NCBI RefSeq assembly: GCF_000427405.1 | Contig: NZ_KE386491.1 | Coordinates: 3,476,790 to 3,540,789, forward strand | Source of the DNA: Flectobacillus major DSM 103 | Lineage (GTDB): Bacteria; Bacteroidota; Bacteroidia; Cytophagales; Spirosomataceae | DNA: 64,000 nt | Reading direction: 5' to 3' | In this document: positions 33,969 through 43,387 of the stretch, in pieces | Layout: every line of letters starts with the position of its first letter | How positions within the stretch are numbered: position 1 is the stretch's first letter | Made by a program: the position numbers and the translations under genes | Notes under the pieces: generated by a model | What the model was told of the DNA's origin: nothing | Databases searched by the model: none | What the model saw: only the letters and a program-made list of their open reading frames with translations

Positions 33969-34853
33969 ATGCGAGCACCCTTAAATAAGAGTATCGGGTC
34001 GCCCAATCACTCATATACGATTCTTGAGCTAAAAGCACCGTACTTTGACCCCAACTGGCACTTTCATCCACATTACCAGCTTTTTATTGTTTTGGAAGGC
34101 TCTGGTACACGATTTATTGGCGACAACATTGCTCATTTTGAAGCAGGCGACATGGTTTTTTTGGGCCCTGATGTACCACACCTTTGGCGAAACGACGATT
34201 TATATTTTAGCGAAAACAGCCAAGGTACACACGGTATTGTGATTTATTTTACGGAAGAGTTTTTGGGGAAAGATTTTTTTGAGAAACACGAGATGGCTAA
34301 GCTGAAAAAACTTTTGTATAATTCGAGAAGTGGCCTAGAAATTTTTGGGAATACTCGTCAGCAACTAATAACAATGATGCAGCGGCTCATCGAACTTCAG
34401 GGGTTTGAGGGTATCCTGGCATTGCTAGAGATACTCCATACTTTATCGGTATCGAACGAATACCATACCATTACAAGCATTGGGTATTCAAATCCCTACA
34501 AGCTTTCAGAAACCGAGCGAATGCGTAAAGTTCATGAATACGTTTTGGCCAATTATCGCAGTTCGTTGAGCCTCGAAGAAGTAGCCTCCTTAGCAGGAAT
34601 GGCCCCGGCGGCATTTTGTCGATATTTCAAAACACGAACCAATAAAACCTTTTCAGATTTTGTTAGCGAGCTACGCATTGGCTATGCCTGCAAGCTACTC
34701 ATGAGCGACCAATACAATATTACTCAGATTTGCTACGAAAGTGGCTTTAATACGCTATCAAATTTTAATAAACAATTCAAAGAAATAATTGGACAAACCC
34801 CACGTCAATATAAATCTGCTTATACAAAGCCATTTAGCCAAAATAGTAAATAA
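33969..34853 (+). CDS. AraC-family transcriptional regulator with cupin sensor
   Basis: 294 aa. Cupin-like effector domain at ~20-105 (HFHPHYQLFIVLEGSGTRFIGDNIAHFEAGDMVFLGPDVPHLW) and a double helix-turn-helix at ~190-288 (RSSLSLEEVASLAGMAPAAFCRYFKTRTNKTFSDFVSELRIGYACKLLM, NITQICYESGFNTLSNFNKQFKEIIGQTPRQYK). Its position, divergent from the isomerase-oxidoreductase genes over a 268-bp gap, suggests it controls them in response to a sugar. No clear operators recognised in the gap. Confidence 0.92.
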   Translation: MRAPLNKSIGSPNHSYTILELKAPYFDPNWHFHPHYQLFIVLEGSGTRFIGDNIAHFEAGDMVFLGPDVPHLWRNDDLYFSENSQGTHGIVIYFTEEFLGKDFFEKHEMAKLKKLLYNSRSGLEIFGNTRQQLITMMQRLIELQGFEGILALLEILHTLSVSNEYHTITSIGYSNPYKLSETERMRKVHEYVLANYRSSLSLEEVASLAGMAPAAFCRYFKTRTNKTFSDFVSELRIGYACKLLMSDQYNITQICYESGFNTLSNFNKQFKEIIGQTPRQYKSAYTKPFSQNSK

Positions 34854-35131
34854 TAAAGGTTGACAACTTTAAATAAAATGGTAAATTATGCCAATGATTT
34901 GACAGACAAGTTGTTAAAGCCCAAGCAATCTACAATTGGTATTGTATTTAGTTGATTTGAAGGACTTTGTACAAATTTGGGCGTTATTAGATTTTATTGA
35001 GAAAACCCCTAAATGGGCTATTTTTCGCAAAAACAGAAATTTCGCAGTAAGTTTCTTATTAACTGAATATCATCCTATATTAGCAATCAATTAGCTTGGT
35101 ACAAGCAGCCAAACCTTATAACTAAGAGCCG

Positions 35132-36955
35132 ATGGAAATACAAAATCCTTTACAATCTGCTACCCAAAAACAAAAAATATTAATAGAAATTGCTTGGGAA
35201 ACTTGCAACCAAGTAGGGGGAATTTACACAGTAATACGCACCAAAGTACCTTCAATGGTAGAAAAATGGGGCGATGATTACTTTTTATTAGGCCCCTATT
35301 TCCCACAGACTGCTTCTGCCGAGTTTGAGCCTATTCATGATTTGGATGATTCTGTGTTAGGCAAAACCATTCAGAAAATGCGTTCTATGGGCTATGGTGT
35401 TCATTATGGATACTGGCTCGTTACTGGCAAACCTCGTATTGTTTTATTTGATTTCTGGTCTATCTATGAAAATGTAAATGCCCTCAAAGCTGGGCTTTGG
35501 GAGCGTCATCAGGTATCAACCCTGAATGCTGAAGAACTTGTTGGCCATGTTATTGCCTTTGGCGAAATGGTGAGAGTTTTTCTGACTGAACTGGCAAAAG
35601 AACAACAAAACAAAACTGATATTATTGCCCACTTCCACGAATGGATGGCCGCTTCGGCAGTTCCAGACCTAAGAAAAGACCAAGTAAAAGTTGCTACCGT
35701 ATTTACGACTCATGCTACAATGCTTGGACGCTATTTGGCTGGTAATGTGCCTAATTTTTACGAAAAACTTAGCACATTCGACTGGCTCAAAGAAGCCAAA
35801 CATTATGGAATAGAGGCTCAGGCGAGTATTGAACGGCTTGCGGCTCAAAATGCCCATTCAATGACCACCGTAAGCGATGTAACGGCTCGTGAATGCGAAT
35901 TCTTGTTGGGTAAAGTACCCGACCTGATTTTGCCCAATGGCCTCAATATTACTCGCTTTTCGGCGATGCACGAACACCAGAATTTGCATACCAAATACAA
36001 AGACCGAATCAATGAGTTTGTGATGGGGCATTTTTTCCAAAGCCAACCTTTCAACCTCGAAAAAACTTTGTATTTCTTTACCTCTGGGCGTTATGAATAT
36101 AGCAACAAAGGCTACGATTTGACCTTAGAAGCTCTGGCTCGTTTGAACTGGAAAATGAAACAGGCCAAAATTGATAAAACGGTGGTTATGTTTTTTATTA
36201 CCAAACAGCCTTATCATTCTATAGACCCCGAAGTGTTGCACTCTCGTGCTGTAATGGACGAAATTCGGGAAACTTGTAATGCCATTGAAAAACAAGTGGG
36301 CGACCAGCTCTTTAGAGCTTCGGCATCGTCGAGCGATTTGAAAATGCCCGACCTCAATAGCTTTGTGGATGAATACTGGCGTTTGCGTTTGAGAAGAACA
36401 ATCCAAACTTGGAAAAACAATAAACGCCCTAAAGTAGTAACGCACTTGCTTAAACAAAATGATGGTATTACCGACTTTGTACAGAAGGCCAATTTGATGA
36501 ACAACCCCGACGACAAAGTAAAAATTGTTTATCATCCCGACTTTGTGGTTTCGTCAAATCCATTGTTTGGACTTGACTACGGGCAGTTTGTACGAGGCTG
36601 TAACCTTGGCGTATTTCCTAGTTATTACGAACCTTGGGGCTATACACCTCTCGAATGTATTGCTCGTGGTGTGCCTACTATTACATCCGACCTTTCGGGC
36701 TTTGGCGATTATATGATGCAAATCATGCGTGATTATGAACATTGGGGCGTTATGGTTGTCAACCGTAAAACCCAGGATTTTTATAAAGCAGCCGAACAGC
36801 TTTCGGAAATGTTATTGAAATTTGTCAAACAAGGTCTCAGAGAACGAATCACCCAAAGAAACCGTGTTGAAAGTATTTCGGATACCTTCGACTGGTCTAA
36901 TCTAAGAACTTATTATGACACGGCTCATGATTTGGCCTTGAAAAGACGTAAATAA
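35132..36955 (+). CDS. Glycogen synthase, GT3 (eukaryote-like) family
   Basis: 607 aa; transfers glucose to a growing alpha-1,4-glucan. Conserved GT3 blocks: LIEIAWETCNQVGGIYTVIRTKVPSM at ~20-45 (donor-binding loop), HFHEWMAASAVPDL near 165, TVSDVTARECEFLLGKVPDLILPNGLNITRF near 245, and the catalytic YYEPWGYTPLECIARGVPTITSDLSGFGDYM near 495-525 with the conserved Glu. Unlike GT5 GlgA, GT3 enzymes in animals and fungi use UDP-glucose; that donor is inferred here. No other glycogen genes are adjacent. Confidence 0.93.
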   Translation: MEIQNPLQSATQKQKILIEIAWETCNQVGGIYTVIRTKVPSMVEKWGDDYFLLGPYFPQTASAEFEPIHDLDDSVLGKTIQKMRSMGYGVHYGYWLVTGKPRIVLFDFWSIYENVNALKAGLWERHQVSTLNAEELVGHVIAFGEMVRVFLTELAKEQQNKTDIIAHFHEWMAASAVPDLRKDQVKVATVFTTHATMLGRYLAGNVPNFYEKLSTFDWLKEAKHYGIEAQASIERLAAQNAHSMTTVSDVTARECEFLLGKVPDLILPNGLNITRFSAMHEHQNLHTKYKDRINEFVMGHFFQSQPFNLEKTLYFFTSGRYEYSNKGYDLTLEALARLNWKMKQAKIDKTVVMFFITKQPYHSIDPEVLHSRAVMDEIRETCNAIEKQVGDQLFRASASSSDLKMPDLNSFVDEYWRLRLRRTIQTWKNNKRPKVVTHLLKQNDGITDFVQKANLMNNPDDKVKIVYHPDFVVSSNPLFGLDYGQFVRGCNLGVFPSYYEPWGYTPLECIARGVPTITSDLSGFGDYMMQIMRDYEHWGVMVVNRKTQDFYKAAEQLSEMLLKFVKQGLRERITQRNRVESISDTFDWSNLRTYYDTAHDLALKRRK

Positions 36956-37112
36956 GAAAAGAGGAATAACGAAGTAAGTCATTTATTTTTCAATAGATTT
37001 ACAACCTGCAATTTCCTCAAAATACTTGCATTGTTATTATTGACAAAATACTGACATACAAACTATTAACTTCGTACCTATACGCTTCTCTTGATATTTC
37101 TAAGATAAAAAA

Positions 37113-37153
37113 TACCCACACAAAGCTTGAAGTGTTCAAAATTTGTGTGGGTA
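37113..37153 (+). terminator. Hairpin between glycogen synthase and GH3 genes
   Basis: TACCCACACAAA (37113-37124) pairs perfectly with TTTGTGTGGGTA (37142-37153). The remaining sequence of the 305-bp gap (36956-37260) holds nothing else I recognise. Confidence 0.6.
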
Positions 37154-37260
37154 CTTAATCAATTTCAATCTAATAGCTGGCATTCATTATCAAGTAATAT
37201 TGACACAGTCAATTTATTCTGTTAAGTTTGCTAACAACAAACACCATTAAATATTGAAGA

Positions 37261-38799
37261 ATGGATCTTCTCAATGAAACACTTGTTTGGCTAATGAAAA
37301 GGCGGCTTCCCCGTATTCAGGCGTTTATGAATCGTCCAATGGATACCCAAGAAGTTGTTTTTTGGCAATTGATACAGTCAGCCAAAGGAACTGAGTGGGG
37401 GAAGAAATATGACTATCGGAGTATTGCTTCTATTCGTGATTTTCAGCAAAGAGTTCCTATTTCAGCTTACGAAGACTTATTTCCCTACATTGACCGTATC
37501 ATGAAGGGAGAACAGAATATCCTTTGGCATTCAAACATTCAGTTTTTCTCCAAATCTTCTGGTACTACCAACGCTCGTAGTAAGTTTATTCCAGTATCGA
37601 AAGAATCACTAGAGGATTGTCACTTTATGGGAGGCAAAGACATGATGACTTTGCTAGTAGAAAACAAACCCGACACCGAGGTTTTTAGTGGAAAAGGGTT
37701 ATCTATTGGAGGTAGCTTATCGTCTAATCAATTGAACTCTCGAAGCCTCATGGGCGATGTTTCGGCGGTTGTTATGAAGAATTTGCCCGTTTGGGCACAG
37801 CTTATCCGCACGCCCTCTTTGGATGTGGCATTGATGGATATTTGGGAAGAAAAAATCCAGAAAATGGCCGAGGTTACTTCACAAGAAAACGTAACCAGTA
37901 TTTTGGGGGTACCTACATGGACTTTGGTTCTGATTGATAAAATCTTAGAAATTACAGGAAAAAGCAATATTCTTGAGGTTTGGCCTAACTTTGAGTTTTT
38001 TATTCATGGAGCTGTCGCTTTTCAGCCCTATCGAGAAATGTTCCACAACAAGGTATTTCCTTCTAGTAGCGTCAATTACCTTGAAATTTATAATGCGTCG
38101 GAGGGTTTTTTTGGAGTACAAGACGACATTAGCCGCCACGACGAAATGATGCTGATGCTCGACTATGGTATTTTCTATGAGTTTATTGCCATAGAAGACC
38201 TCGACAACGAGCAGCCCAAGGCTGTTACTTTGGGCGAAGTAGAATTAGGCAAAAACTACGCTATTGTGATTTCGACCAACGCAGGGCTATGGCGTTACAA
38301 AATTGGTGATACCATTAAATTCACTACCAAAAATCCTTATCGTTTTAAGATTTCGGGACGAACCAAACAGTTTATCAATGCCTTTGGCGAAGAAGTTATT
38401 GTCGAGAATGCCGATTCGGCAATTACCAAAGCCTGCGAAGCTACAGGGGCAATTATCAATGATTACACCGCTGGGCCTGTGTATATGGACGATGGCCAAA
38501 GTGGCTGTCATGAATGGATTATTGAGTTTGATAGAGAACCCGACAACCAAGCTACTTTTAATCAAGTACTCGACGAAACCTTGCGGGCTATCAATTCAGA
38601 CTACGATGCCAAACGTTATAAAGATATGGTACTAACACCCCCAAAAATCAATATTGTACCTCGTGAAACCTTTTATGCTTGGATGCGGAGCAAAGGAAAA
38701 TTGGGAGGCCAACACAAAGTACCAAGACTAAGCAATTCGAGAGAATACCTTGATAGTGTTTTGTCGATGACCCCACAAAAACATATTTTTTCGATTTAA
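37261..38799 (+). CDS. GH3 auxin-responsive promoter-family adenylating enzyme
   Basis: 512 aa, plant GH3-like acyl-adenylate/thioester-superfamily fold. The ATP-binding P-loop FFSKSSGTTNARSKFIPVS is near residues 99-117; YNASEGFFGVQ near 280 and YRFKISGRTKQFINAFGEEVIVENAD near 360-385 are the expected later motifs. Plant GH3 proteins conjugate amino acids to jasmonate or auxin; the bacterial substrate is not known. Stand-alone gene. Confidence 0.92.
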   Translation: MDLLNETLVWLMKRRLPRIQAFMNRPMDTQEVVFWQLIQSAKGTEWGKKYDYRSIASIRDFQQRVPISAYEDLFPYIDRIMKGEQNILWHSNIQFFSKSSGTTNARSKFIPVSKESLEDCHFMGGKDMMTLLVENKPDTEVFSGKGLSIGGSLSSNQLNSRSLMGDVSAVVMKNLPVWAQLIRTPSLDVALMDIWEEKIQKMAEVTSQENVTSILGVPTWTLVLIDKILEITGKSNILEVWPNFEFFIHGAVAFQPYREMFHNKVFPSSSVNYLEIYNASEGFFGVQDDISRHDEMMLMLDYGIFYEFIAIEDLDNEQPKAVTLGEVELGKNYAIVISTNAGLWRYKIGDTIKFTTKNPYRFKISGRTKQFINAFGEEVIVENADSAITKACEATGAIINDYTAGPVYMDDGQSGCHEWIIEFDREPDNQATFNQVLDETLRAINSDYDAKRYKDMVLTPPKINIVPRETFYAWMRSKGKLGGQHKVPRLSNSREYLDSVLSMTPQKHIFSI

Positions 38800-38888
38800 G
38801 CAATCGTAGAAATAATCTGAAAACTCATTGATAGCCTGAATATTATCAAAAAAACAACAATCTTAGCTTAATAAAAAAATAGCATTCA

Positions 38889-39665
38889 TTAAAACTTTAT
38901 TCCAAAATCAATCACCAGCTGACCCGTTTTGGTAGCCAAATTATCAAAGGCATTACCCCGATTGATTTCGCCCAGGCCTCTTTGGTATTGTAGCCCAAAG
39001 AAAAGGGCATCTGTTCCTTGTCCGAAGGGCTTTTCAAATCCTATACCTAAAAGCAAATTGGCACTCCCAAAACCATATATACTTGAGTTGGCATCTACTC
39101 TGTCACGGTAATGCACCAAAGCATTTTTCACAGGGTTAATTGCTTTCTCGGCTATTTTCACATCGAGTGTTCCTCCAAACTGAATAAACATAGGCATATC
39201 AGGAATAACCTGCCCACTAAACATTTTAATGGTAAGAGGTACTTGCAAGTATTGTAAATTAAATTCTGCCGACGAAGCTTTGATTTCATCGGAAGTGAGT
39301 GGTTTTTGCACAAATACCTGCGAGTCATAAAAGCCATTATACACATTATACGAAAGCCCTTTCACGGTATACCAAAGTCCTGTACTGAAGGCATATTTTT
39401 CGGCAAAATAAAAATCAGCAATAGGGCCGACAGTCATACGTAATTGTGCCGAACCCGACGACATATTTTTGAAATCCTTGGATGCGTCGAGCGAATTAAA
39501 GGTAATAGATGGTGAAAATTTAAACCCCAACGACATATTACTAAACCGCCCACCCCAAAACTCCTTGGTCATAGCTTGATACGACGAACCTATCAGATAA
39601 TTCTGGGCATTTGCCTTTGCTATTATCAATAGAATAAAAAGGACTAAAAATGCGTTTTTCTTCAT
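38889..39665 (-). CDS. Outer-membrane beta-barrel protein (porin-like)
   Basis: 258 aa with signal peptide MKKNAFLVLFILLIIAKANAQ, alternating strands and a C-terminus ending in aromatic-rich LVIDFGIKF, consistent with an eight-strand OmpA/PorT-type barrel. Strand pairs such as IADFYFAEKYAFSTGLWYTVKGLSY and LFFGLQYQRGLGEI are visible. No specific function can be assigned; divergent from gldB. Confidence 0.8.
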   Translation of the reverse strand: MKKNAFLVLFILLIIAKANAQNYLIGSSYQAMTKEFWGGRFSNMSLGFKFSPSITFNSLDASKDFKNMSSGSAQLRMTVGPIADFYFAEKYAFSTGLWYTVKGLSYNVYNGFYDSQVFVQKPLTSDEIKASSAEFNLQYLQVPLTIKMFSGQVIPDMPMFIQFGGTLDVKIAEKAINPVKNALVHYRDRVDANSSIYGFGSANLLLGIGFEKPFGQGTDALFFGLQYQRGLGEINRGNAFDNLATKTGQLVIDFGIKF

Positions 39666-39752
39666 AATTTTGTATTTCAGTGTTTAAAGCACTTAGATTT
39701 AAAAATAAATTAATGTATAACTCAGCTTATTGCCTAGAGCATATCCAACAGC

Positions 39753-40778
39753 ATGAAAATTATCACAAAAATAGGGTTTCTGTTGCTTATTTCTGTATTT
39801 GTTTGGTCGTGTAAGCAAGAAGAAGCAAGCGACCCCGATGTAAGTAACGTACAAGTTCAGGTAAATATTCAACGATTAGATCAAGAATTATTTGCTTGTA
39901 AAACCAAAAATGACCTTTTAGCTTTTCTCCAAAAAAACCAATCGTTTGTCAATACCTACTTCCAAGCCCCGCCCGAGGCATTTGAATCGCTAGCCCAAAA
40001 GTTACTTGTGCTAGTAACCAATCCAAATTTAAGAGCCTTCTACGAACAATCGCAACAAGCCAATTTTTATGGCAATCAGGTTTTGGAAACGGATTTTAAA
40101 GAAGCCTTTCAGCACCTCAAATACTATTATCCTTCCTTCAAAGAGCCTAAGATATATACCATCTTCACAGGTTTTTTGGGACAAGGAGCATTGCCCAATC
40201 CCGAATTACAGGTTTCTGATTCTACCATTATTATTGGCTTGGATTATTTTATGGGTAAAAAGGGCAAGTATTTACCCGATGTATATGATTATCAGATTAA
40301 AAAGGTTTCTCCTCAAGCCATTGTTCCTCAGGCTATTTTACAGTTATCGAGCCGTTATAATGCCACCAACCCACAAGACAAATCGCTGTTGGCCGAGATG
40401 ATATGGTACGGCAAAAGCTATGTTTTTGGCAAAACCATGCTTCCTTCAAAATCAGATAGCCTTTTTCTGGGCTATACAGGCGAACAATTAGCCGCCACCT
40501 ACGACAACCAGTCGGTAGTATGGGCTTATTTTATCGACAATAAACTTTTGTATTCTACCCAAGACCCCGTTAAAGGTAAATATATTGGCGAACGCCCTTC
40601 TACCCCCGAAATCGGAGCAGCGTGTCCGGGCGGTATTGGTCGTTGGCTGGGCTTTAGGATTGTTTCTAAGTATTATTATGAAGACGAAAAGCTGACCATT
40701 CAAGACCTCATGAAGAACCCCGATGCCCAAAAAGTATTTGAAGCATCTAAATACAAAGGTTTACCCGACGACGAATAG
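39753..40778 (+). CDS. gldB: Gliding motility lipoprotein GldB
   Basis: 341 aa. Lipoprotein signal MKIITKIGFLLLISVFVWSC with lipidation Cys at residue 20. Matches the GldB family through VNIQRLDQELFACKTKNDLLAFLQKN, FTGFLGQGALPNPELQVSDSTIIIGLDYFMGKKGKYLPD and GERPSTPEIGAACPGGIGRWLGFRIVSKYY. In Flavobacterium GldB is needed for gliding; here other gld genes are absent from the window and homologues occur also in non-gliding species. Confidence 0.9.
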   Translation: MKIITKIGFLLLISVFVWSCKQEEASDPDVSNVQVQVNIQRLDQELFACKTKNDLLAFLQKNQSFVNTYFQAPPEAFESLAQKLLVLVTNPNLRAFYEQSQQANFYGNQVLETDFKEAFQHLKYYYPSFKEPKIYTIFTGFLGQGALPNPELQVSDSTIIIGLDYFMGKKGKYLPDVYDYQIKKVSPQAIVPQAILQLSSRYNATNPQDKSLLAEMIWYGKSYVFGKTMLPSKSDSLFLGYTGEQLAATYDNQSVVWAYFIDNKLLYSTQDPVKGKYIGERPSTPEIGAACPGGIGRWLGFRIVSKYYYEDEKLTIQDLMKNPDAQKVFEASKYKGLPDDE

Positions 40779-40861
40779 CAATTTCATGGCACAAAAGCCA
40801 ACCAAACCATTCAATATTACGTTAGATATACAGCAATATATTAAATAGATAAAACCATCAA

Positions 40862-40869
40862 TAGCTTTG
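40862..40869 (+). promoter_or_regulatory. Possible -7 box of the ABC exporter gene
   Basis: TAGCTTTG, 28 bases before the ATG; no TTG at the usual -33 distance. Weak call. Confidence 0.35.
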
Positions 40870-40897
40870 TGGTTAAAAGCTATATCCGAATTCAATC

Positions 40898-42793
40898 ATG
40901 GCCAAACGAAGTGAAAAATTTGGAGCAGACGTTGCTCCTGCCGATAAGAAAAAAATCAACAAAGAAGGTCTTAAAAAAGCTATTTCTATTTTTAAGTTTA
41001 CAGCTCCTTACAAAGGCACATTTGCCATTGGTTTTATATTCTTGATATTATCGCAGATAACCTCCATGAGTATTCCTTTGCTAATGGGACAAATGGTATC
41101 TTCGATTTTGTCGCCAAGCGAACAAAGTACCAATCCAATGGCCAATATGAGCCAAATGAGTCCGATTGGTCAACAAATGCAGGGGTCTATTATGGGGCTA
41201 CCCAAGCTGTCGCTCGACCAAATGACCTTGTTATTTTTGGTTATTTTGGCAGCACAAGCCTTGTTTTCTTTTTTCAGAGTATATACTTTCTCTAGGGTTT
41301 CTGAAAAGTCGATGCGCGATGTCAGAAAAACATTGTATTCAAAAATGATTTCATTACCTACTACTTTTTTTGAGAAAAATCGTGTGGGCGAACTAATGAG
41401 CCGAATTACCTCCGACGTCACCCAACTCCAAGATGTATTATCAATTACATTGGCCGAGTTCTTCCGTCAGATTTTTACGCTTATTGGTGGGATTTGTTTG
41501 ATTATTTATTTCTCAGGAAAGCTCACTTTATTTATGCTTTCTACATTTCCATTTTTAGTAGTTGCGGCTTTTTTCTTTGGTAAGTTTATTCGCAAAAACT
41601 CAAAAAAGGTACAAGAAGAACTAGCTCAAACCAATGTTATTGTAGAAGAAACCCTGCAGTCGGTCAATGTAGTAAAAGCCTTTACCAACGAAACCCTCGA
41701 AGTAAAACGTTATACCACTTCGCTTGAAAAAGTACTTTCATGGGCTTTAAAAACAGCTACCTATCGTGGTTCGTTTATCTCGTTCATCATTTTTGTGCTA
41801 TTTGGTGCTATTGTGGGTGTAGTTTGGTACGGTGGGCATTTGGTACAAAACCATGAATTATCATTCGACAAACTTCTTACCTTTATCATTTATACGGGTT
41901 TTATTGGTGGCTCGGTGGGTGGCTTGGGCGATATGTATGCCCAAATTCAAAAAACCATTGGAGCTTCTGAGCGTATTTTAGAAATCTTGGGCGAAGAAAG
42001 CGAAGTAGAAATTACCGACCACACGAAGTCTGTTGACCTTAAAGGCGAGATTACTTATAAAAATGTGGCTTTTGCCTATCCGTCTCGTAAAGATATGGAG
42101 GTATTGAAAAATATATCTTTTGAGGTAAAAGCAGGCGAAAAAATTGCTTTAGTTGGCTATTCGGGCGGTGGCAAGTCAACGATTGTATCTTTGCTTATGC
42201 GATATTACAAACTATCGGGTGGACAAATTTTGGTAGATGGCAAAGACATCACCGACTATGATATTACAGCGTTGCGTCAAAATATAGCCATTGTACCACA
42301 AGAAGTAATGCTTTTTGGCGGTACAATCAAAGAGAATATTGCTTATGGTAATCCGAACGCCAGCGATACCGAAATCAGGGAAGCTGCACGTAAGGCAAAT
42401 GCCCTCGACTTTATTGAGTCGTTTCCAGAACAATTAGAAACCATCGTGGGCGAGCGTGGCGTAAAACTATCGGGTGGACAACGCCAACGTATTGCAATTG
42501 CACGTGCTATTTTGAAAGACCCAGCTATCTTGATATTGGACGAAGCCACCAGTGCCCTCGACTCTGAATCGGAAAAGCTAGTACAAGATGCCCTCGATGC
42601 CCTTATGCAAAACCGCACAACCATTATTATTGCTCACCGATTGGCTACTATTAGAAATGTAGATACGATTTATGTTTTGAAAGAAGGCGAAATAGCCGAA
42701 TCGGGCAAACACGAAAATTTACTTTTGGTCGAGGATGGAATTTATGCTAACTTGGTCAAGTTACAGTACGAGACAAGCTTAATAAGCGAGTAA
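40898..42793 (+). CDS. ABC exporter, fused membrane and ATPase domains (MsbA-like)
   Basis: 631-aa half-transporter that would act as a dimer. Six hydrophobic helices at ~35-340, with a Met/Ser-rich insertion (NPMANMSQMSPIGQQMQG) between helices 1 and 2. ATPase domain ~375-625: Walker A GYSGGGKST, Q-loop IVPQEVMLFGG, signature LSGGQRQRIAIARAIL, Walker B ILILDEATSALD, H-loop IAHRLATI. Substrate (lipid, peptide or drug) unknown. Only 4 bp separate its stop from the Fur-family gene, so the two form an operon. Confidence 0.92.
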   Translation: MAKRSEKFGADVAPADKKKINKEGLKKAISIFKFTAPYKGTFAIGFIFLILSQITSMSIPLLMGQMVSSILSPSEQSTNPMANMSQMSPIGQQMQGSIMGLPKLSLDQMTLLFLVILAAQALFSFFRVYTFSRVSEKSMRDVRKTLYSKMISLPTTFFEKNRVGELMSRITSDVTQLQDVLSITLAEFFRQIFTLIGGICLIIYFSGKLTLFMLSTFPFLVVAAFFFGKFIRKNSKKVQEELAQTNVIVEETLQSVNVVKAFTNETLEVKRYTTSLEKVLSWALKTATYRGSFISFIIFVLFGAIVGVVWYGGHLVQNHELSFDKLLTFIIYTGFIGGSVGGLGDMYAQIQKTIGASERILEILGEESEVEITDHTKSVDLKGEITYKNVAFAYPSRKDMEVLKNISFEVKAGEKIALVGYSGGGKSTIVSLLMRYYKLSGGQILVDGKDITDYDITALRQNIAIVPQEVMLFGGTIKENIAYGNPNASDTEIREAARKANALDFIESFPEQLETIVGERGVKLSGGQRQRIAIARAILKDPAILILDEATSALDSESEKLVQDALDALMQNRTTIIIAHRLATIRNVDTIYVLKEGEIAESGKHENLLLVEDGIYANLVKLQYETSLISE

Positions 42794-42797
42794 AACG

Positions 42798-43232
42798 ATG
42801 AATACTACCACCATAAAAAATACATTGAAGGCTTATAGCCTCCGACAAACTGAATGCCGAGAAGAAATTTTAGATATATTTCTTACAAAAGCATACGCTT
42901 TGGCTCATGCCGATGTCGAAACTCAAATGTCAGAAAAATTTGACCGTGTTACTGTTTATAGAACACTCAAAACTTTTTTGGACAAAGGCTTAATTCACAA
43001 AGTACTCGACGACGAAGGAGGTATCAAATACGCCCTTTGTAAAGACGATTGCCATACTTCCGACCATAAGCATCACCACGACCACGTGCATTTTAAATGT
43101 ACTAACTGTGGGCTTACAACCTGCCTCGATCACGTTGTGATTCCTACTATAGCCCTGCCAGAAGGCTATAAACGCCAAGAAACAAACTTGTTGGTACAGG
43201 GTGTTTGTAAAGACTGTAGTAAGACGGCTTAG
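42798..43232 (+). CDS. Fur-family metalloregulator (possibly Zur)
   Basis: 144 aa. Winged helix at ~1-80 (RQTECREEILDIFLTKAYALAHADVETQM, FDRVTVYRTLKTFLDKGLIHKV), dimer/metal domain at ~85-144 with a His-rich stretch HTSDHKHHHDHVHF and two Cys pairs (CTNCG and CKDC) forming the structural zinc site. The family can be Fur, Zur or PerR; a Zur role is attractive because a zinc-type regulon is in this window, but it is not adjacent to those genes. Co-transcribed with the ABC exporter. Confidence 0.88.
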   Translation: MNTTTIKNTLKAYSLRQTECREEILDIFLTKAYALAHADVETQMSEKFDRVTVYRTLKTFLDKGLIHKVLDDEGGIKYALCKDDCHTSDHKHHHDHVHFKCTNCGLTTCLDHVVIPTIALPEGYKRQETNLLVQGVCKDCSKTA

Positions 43233-43275
43233 GCACTGTTAAGAAACTTTAACAGGCCAGCTTACCAATATCCAG

Positions 43276-43307
43276 AAACCTCTCCTAGTAAAGAGAGGTT
43301 TTTTATT
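43276..43307 (+). terminator. Terminator after the Fur-family gene
   Basis: AACCTCTC pairs with GAGAGGTT across an 8-base loop and is followed by TTTTTT; 45 bp after the stop. Confidence 0.8.
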
Positions 43308-43309
43308 TG

Positions 43310-43317
43310 TAGCTTTG
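43310..43317 (+). promoter_or_regulatory. Possible -7 box for the LptF/G-like gene
   Basis: TAGCTTTG 71 bases before the ATG, directly after the terminator. No TTG at the standard spacing. Confidence 0.35.
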
Positions 43318-43387
43318 TAAAAAATTAGTTGTATTGAAAGCTGACCCAGTCACGTTTATCTAGCTTATAAACATAGCATTATCCGAA

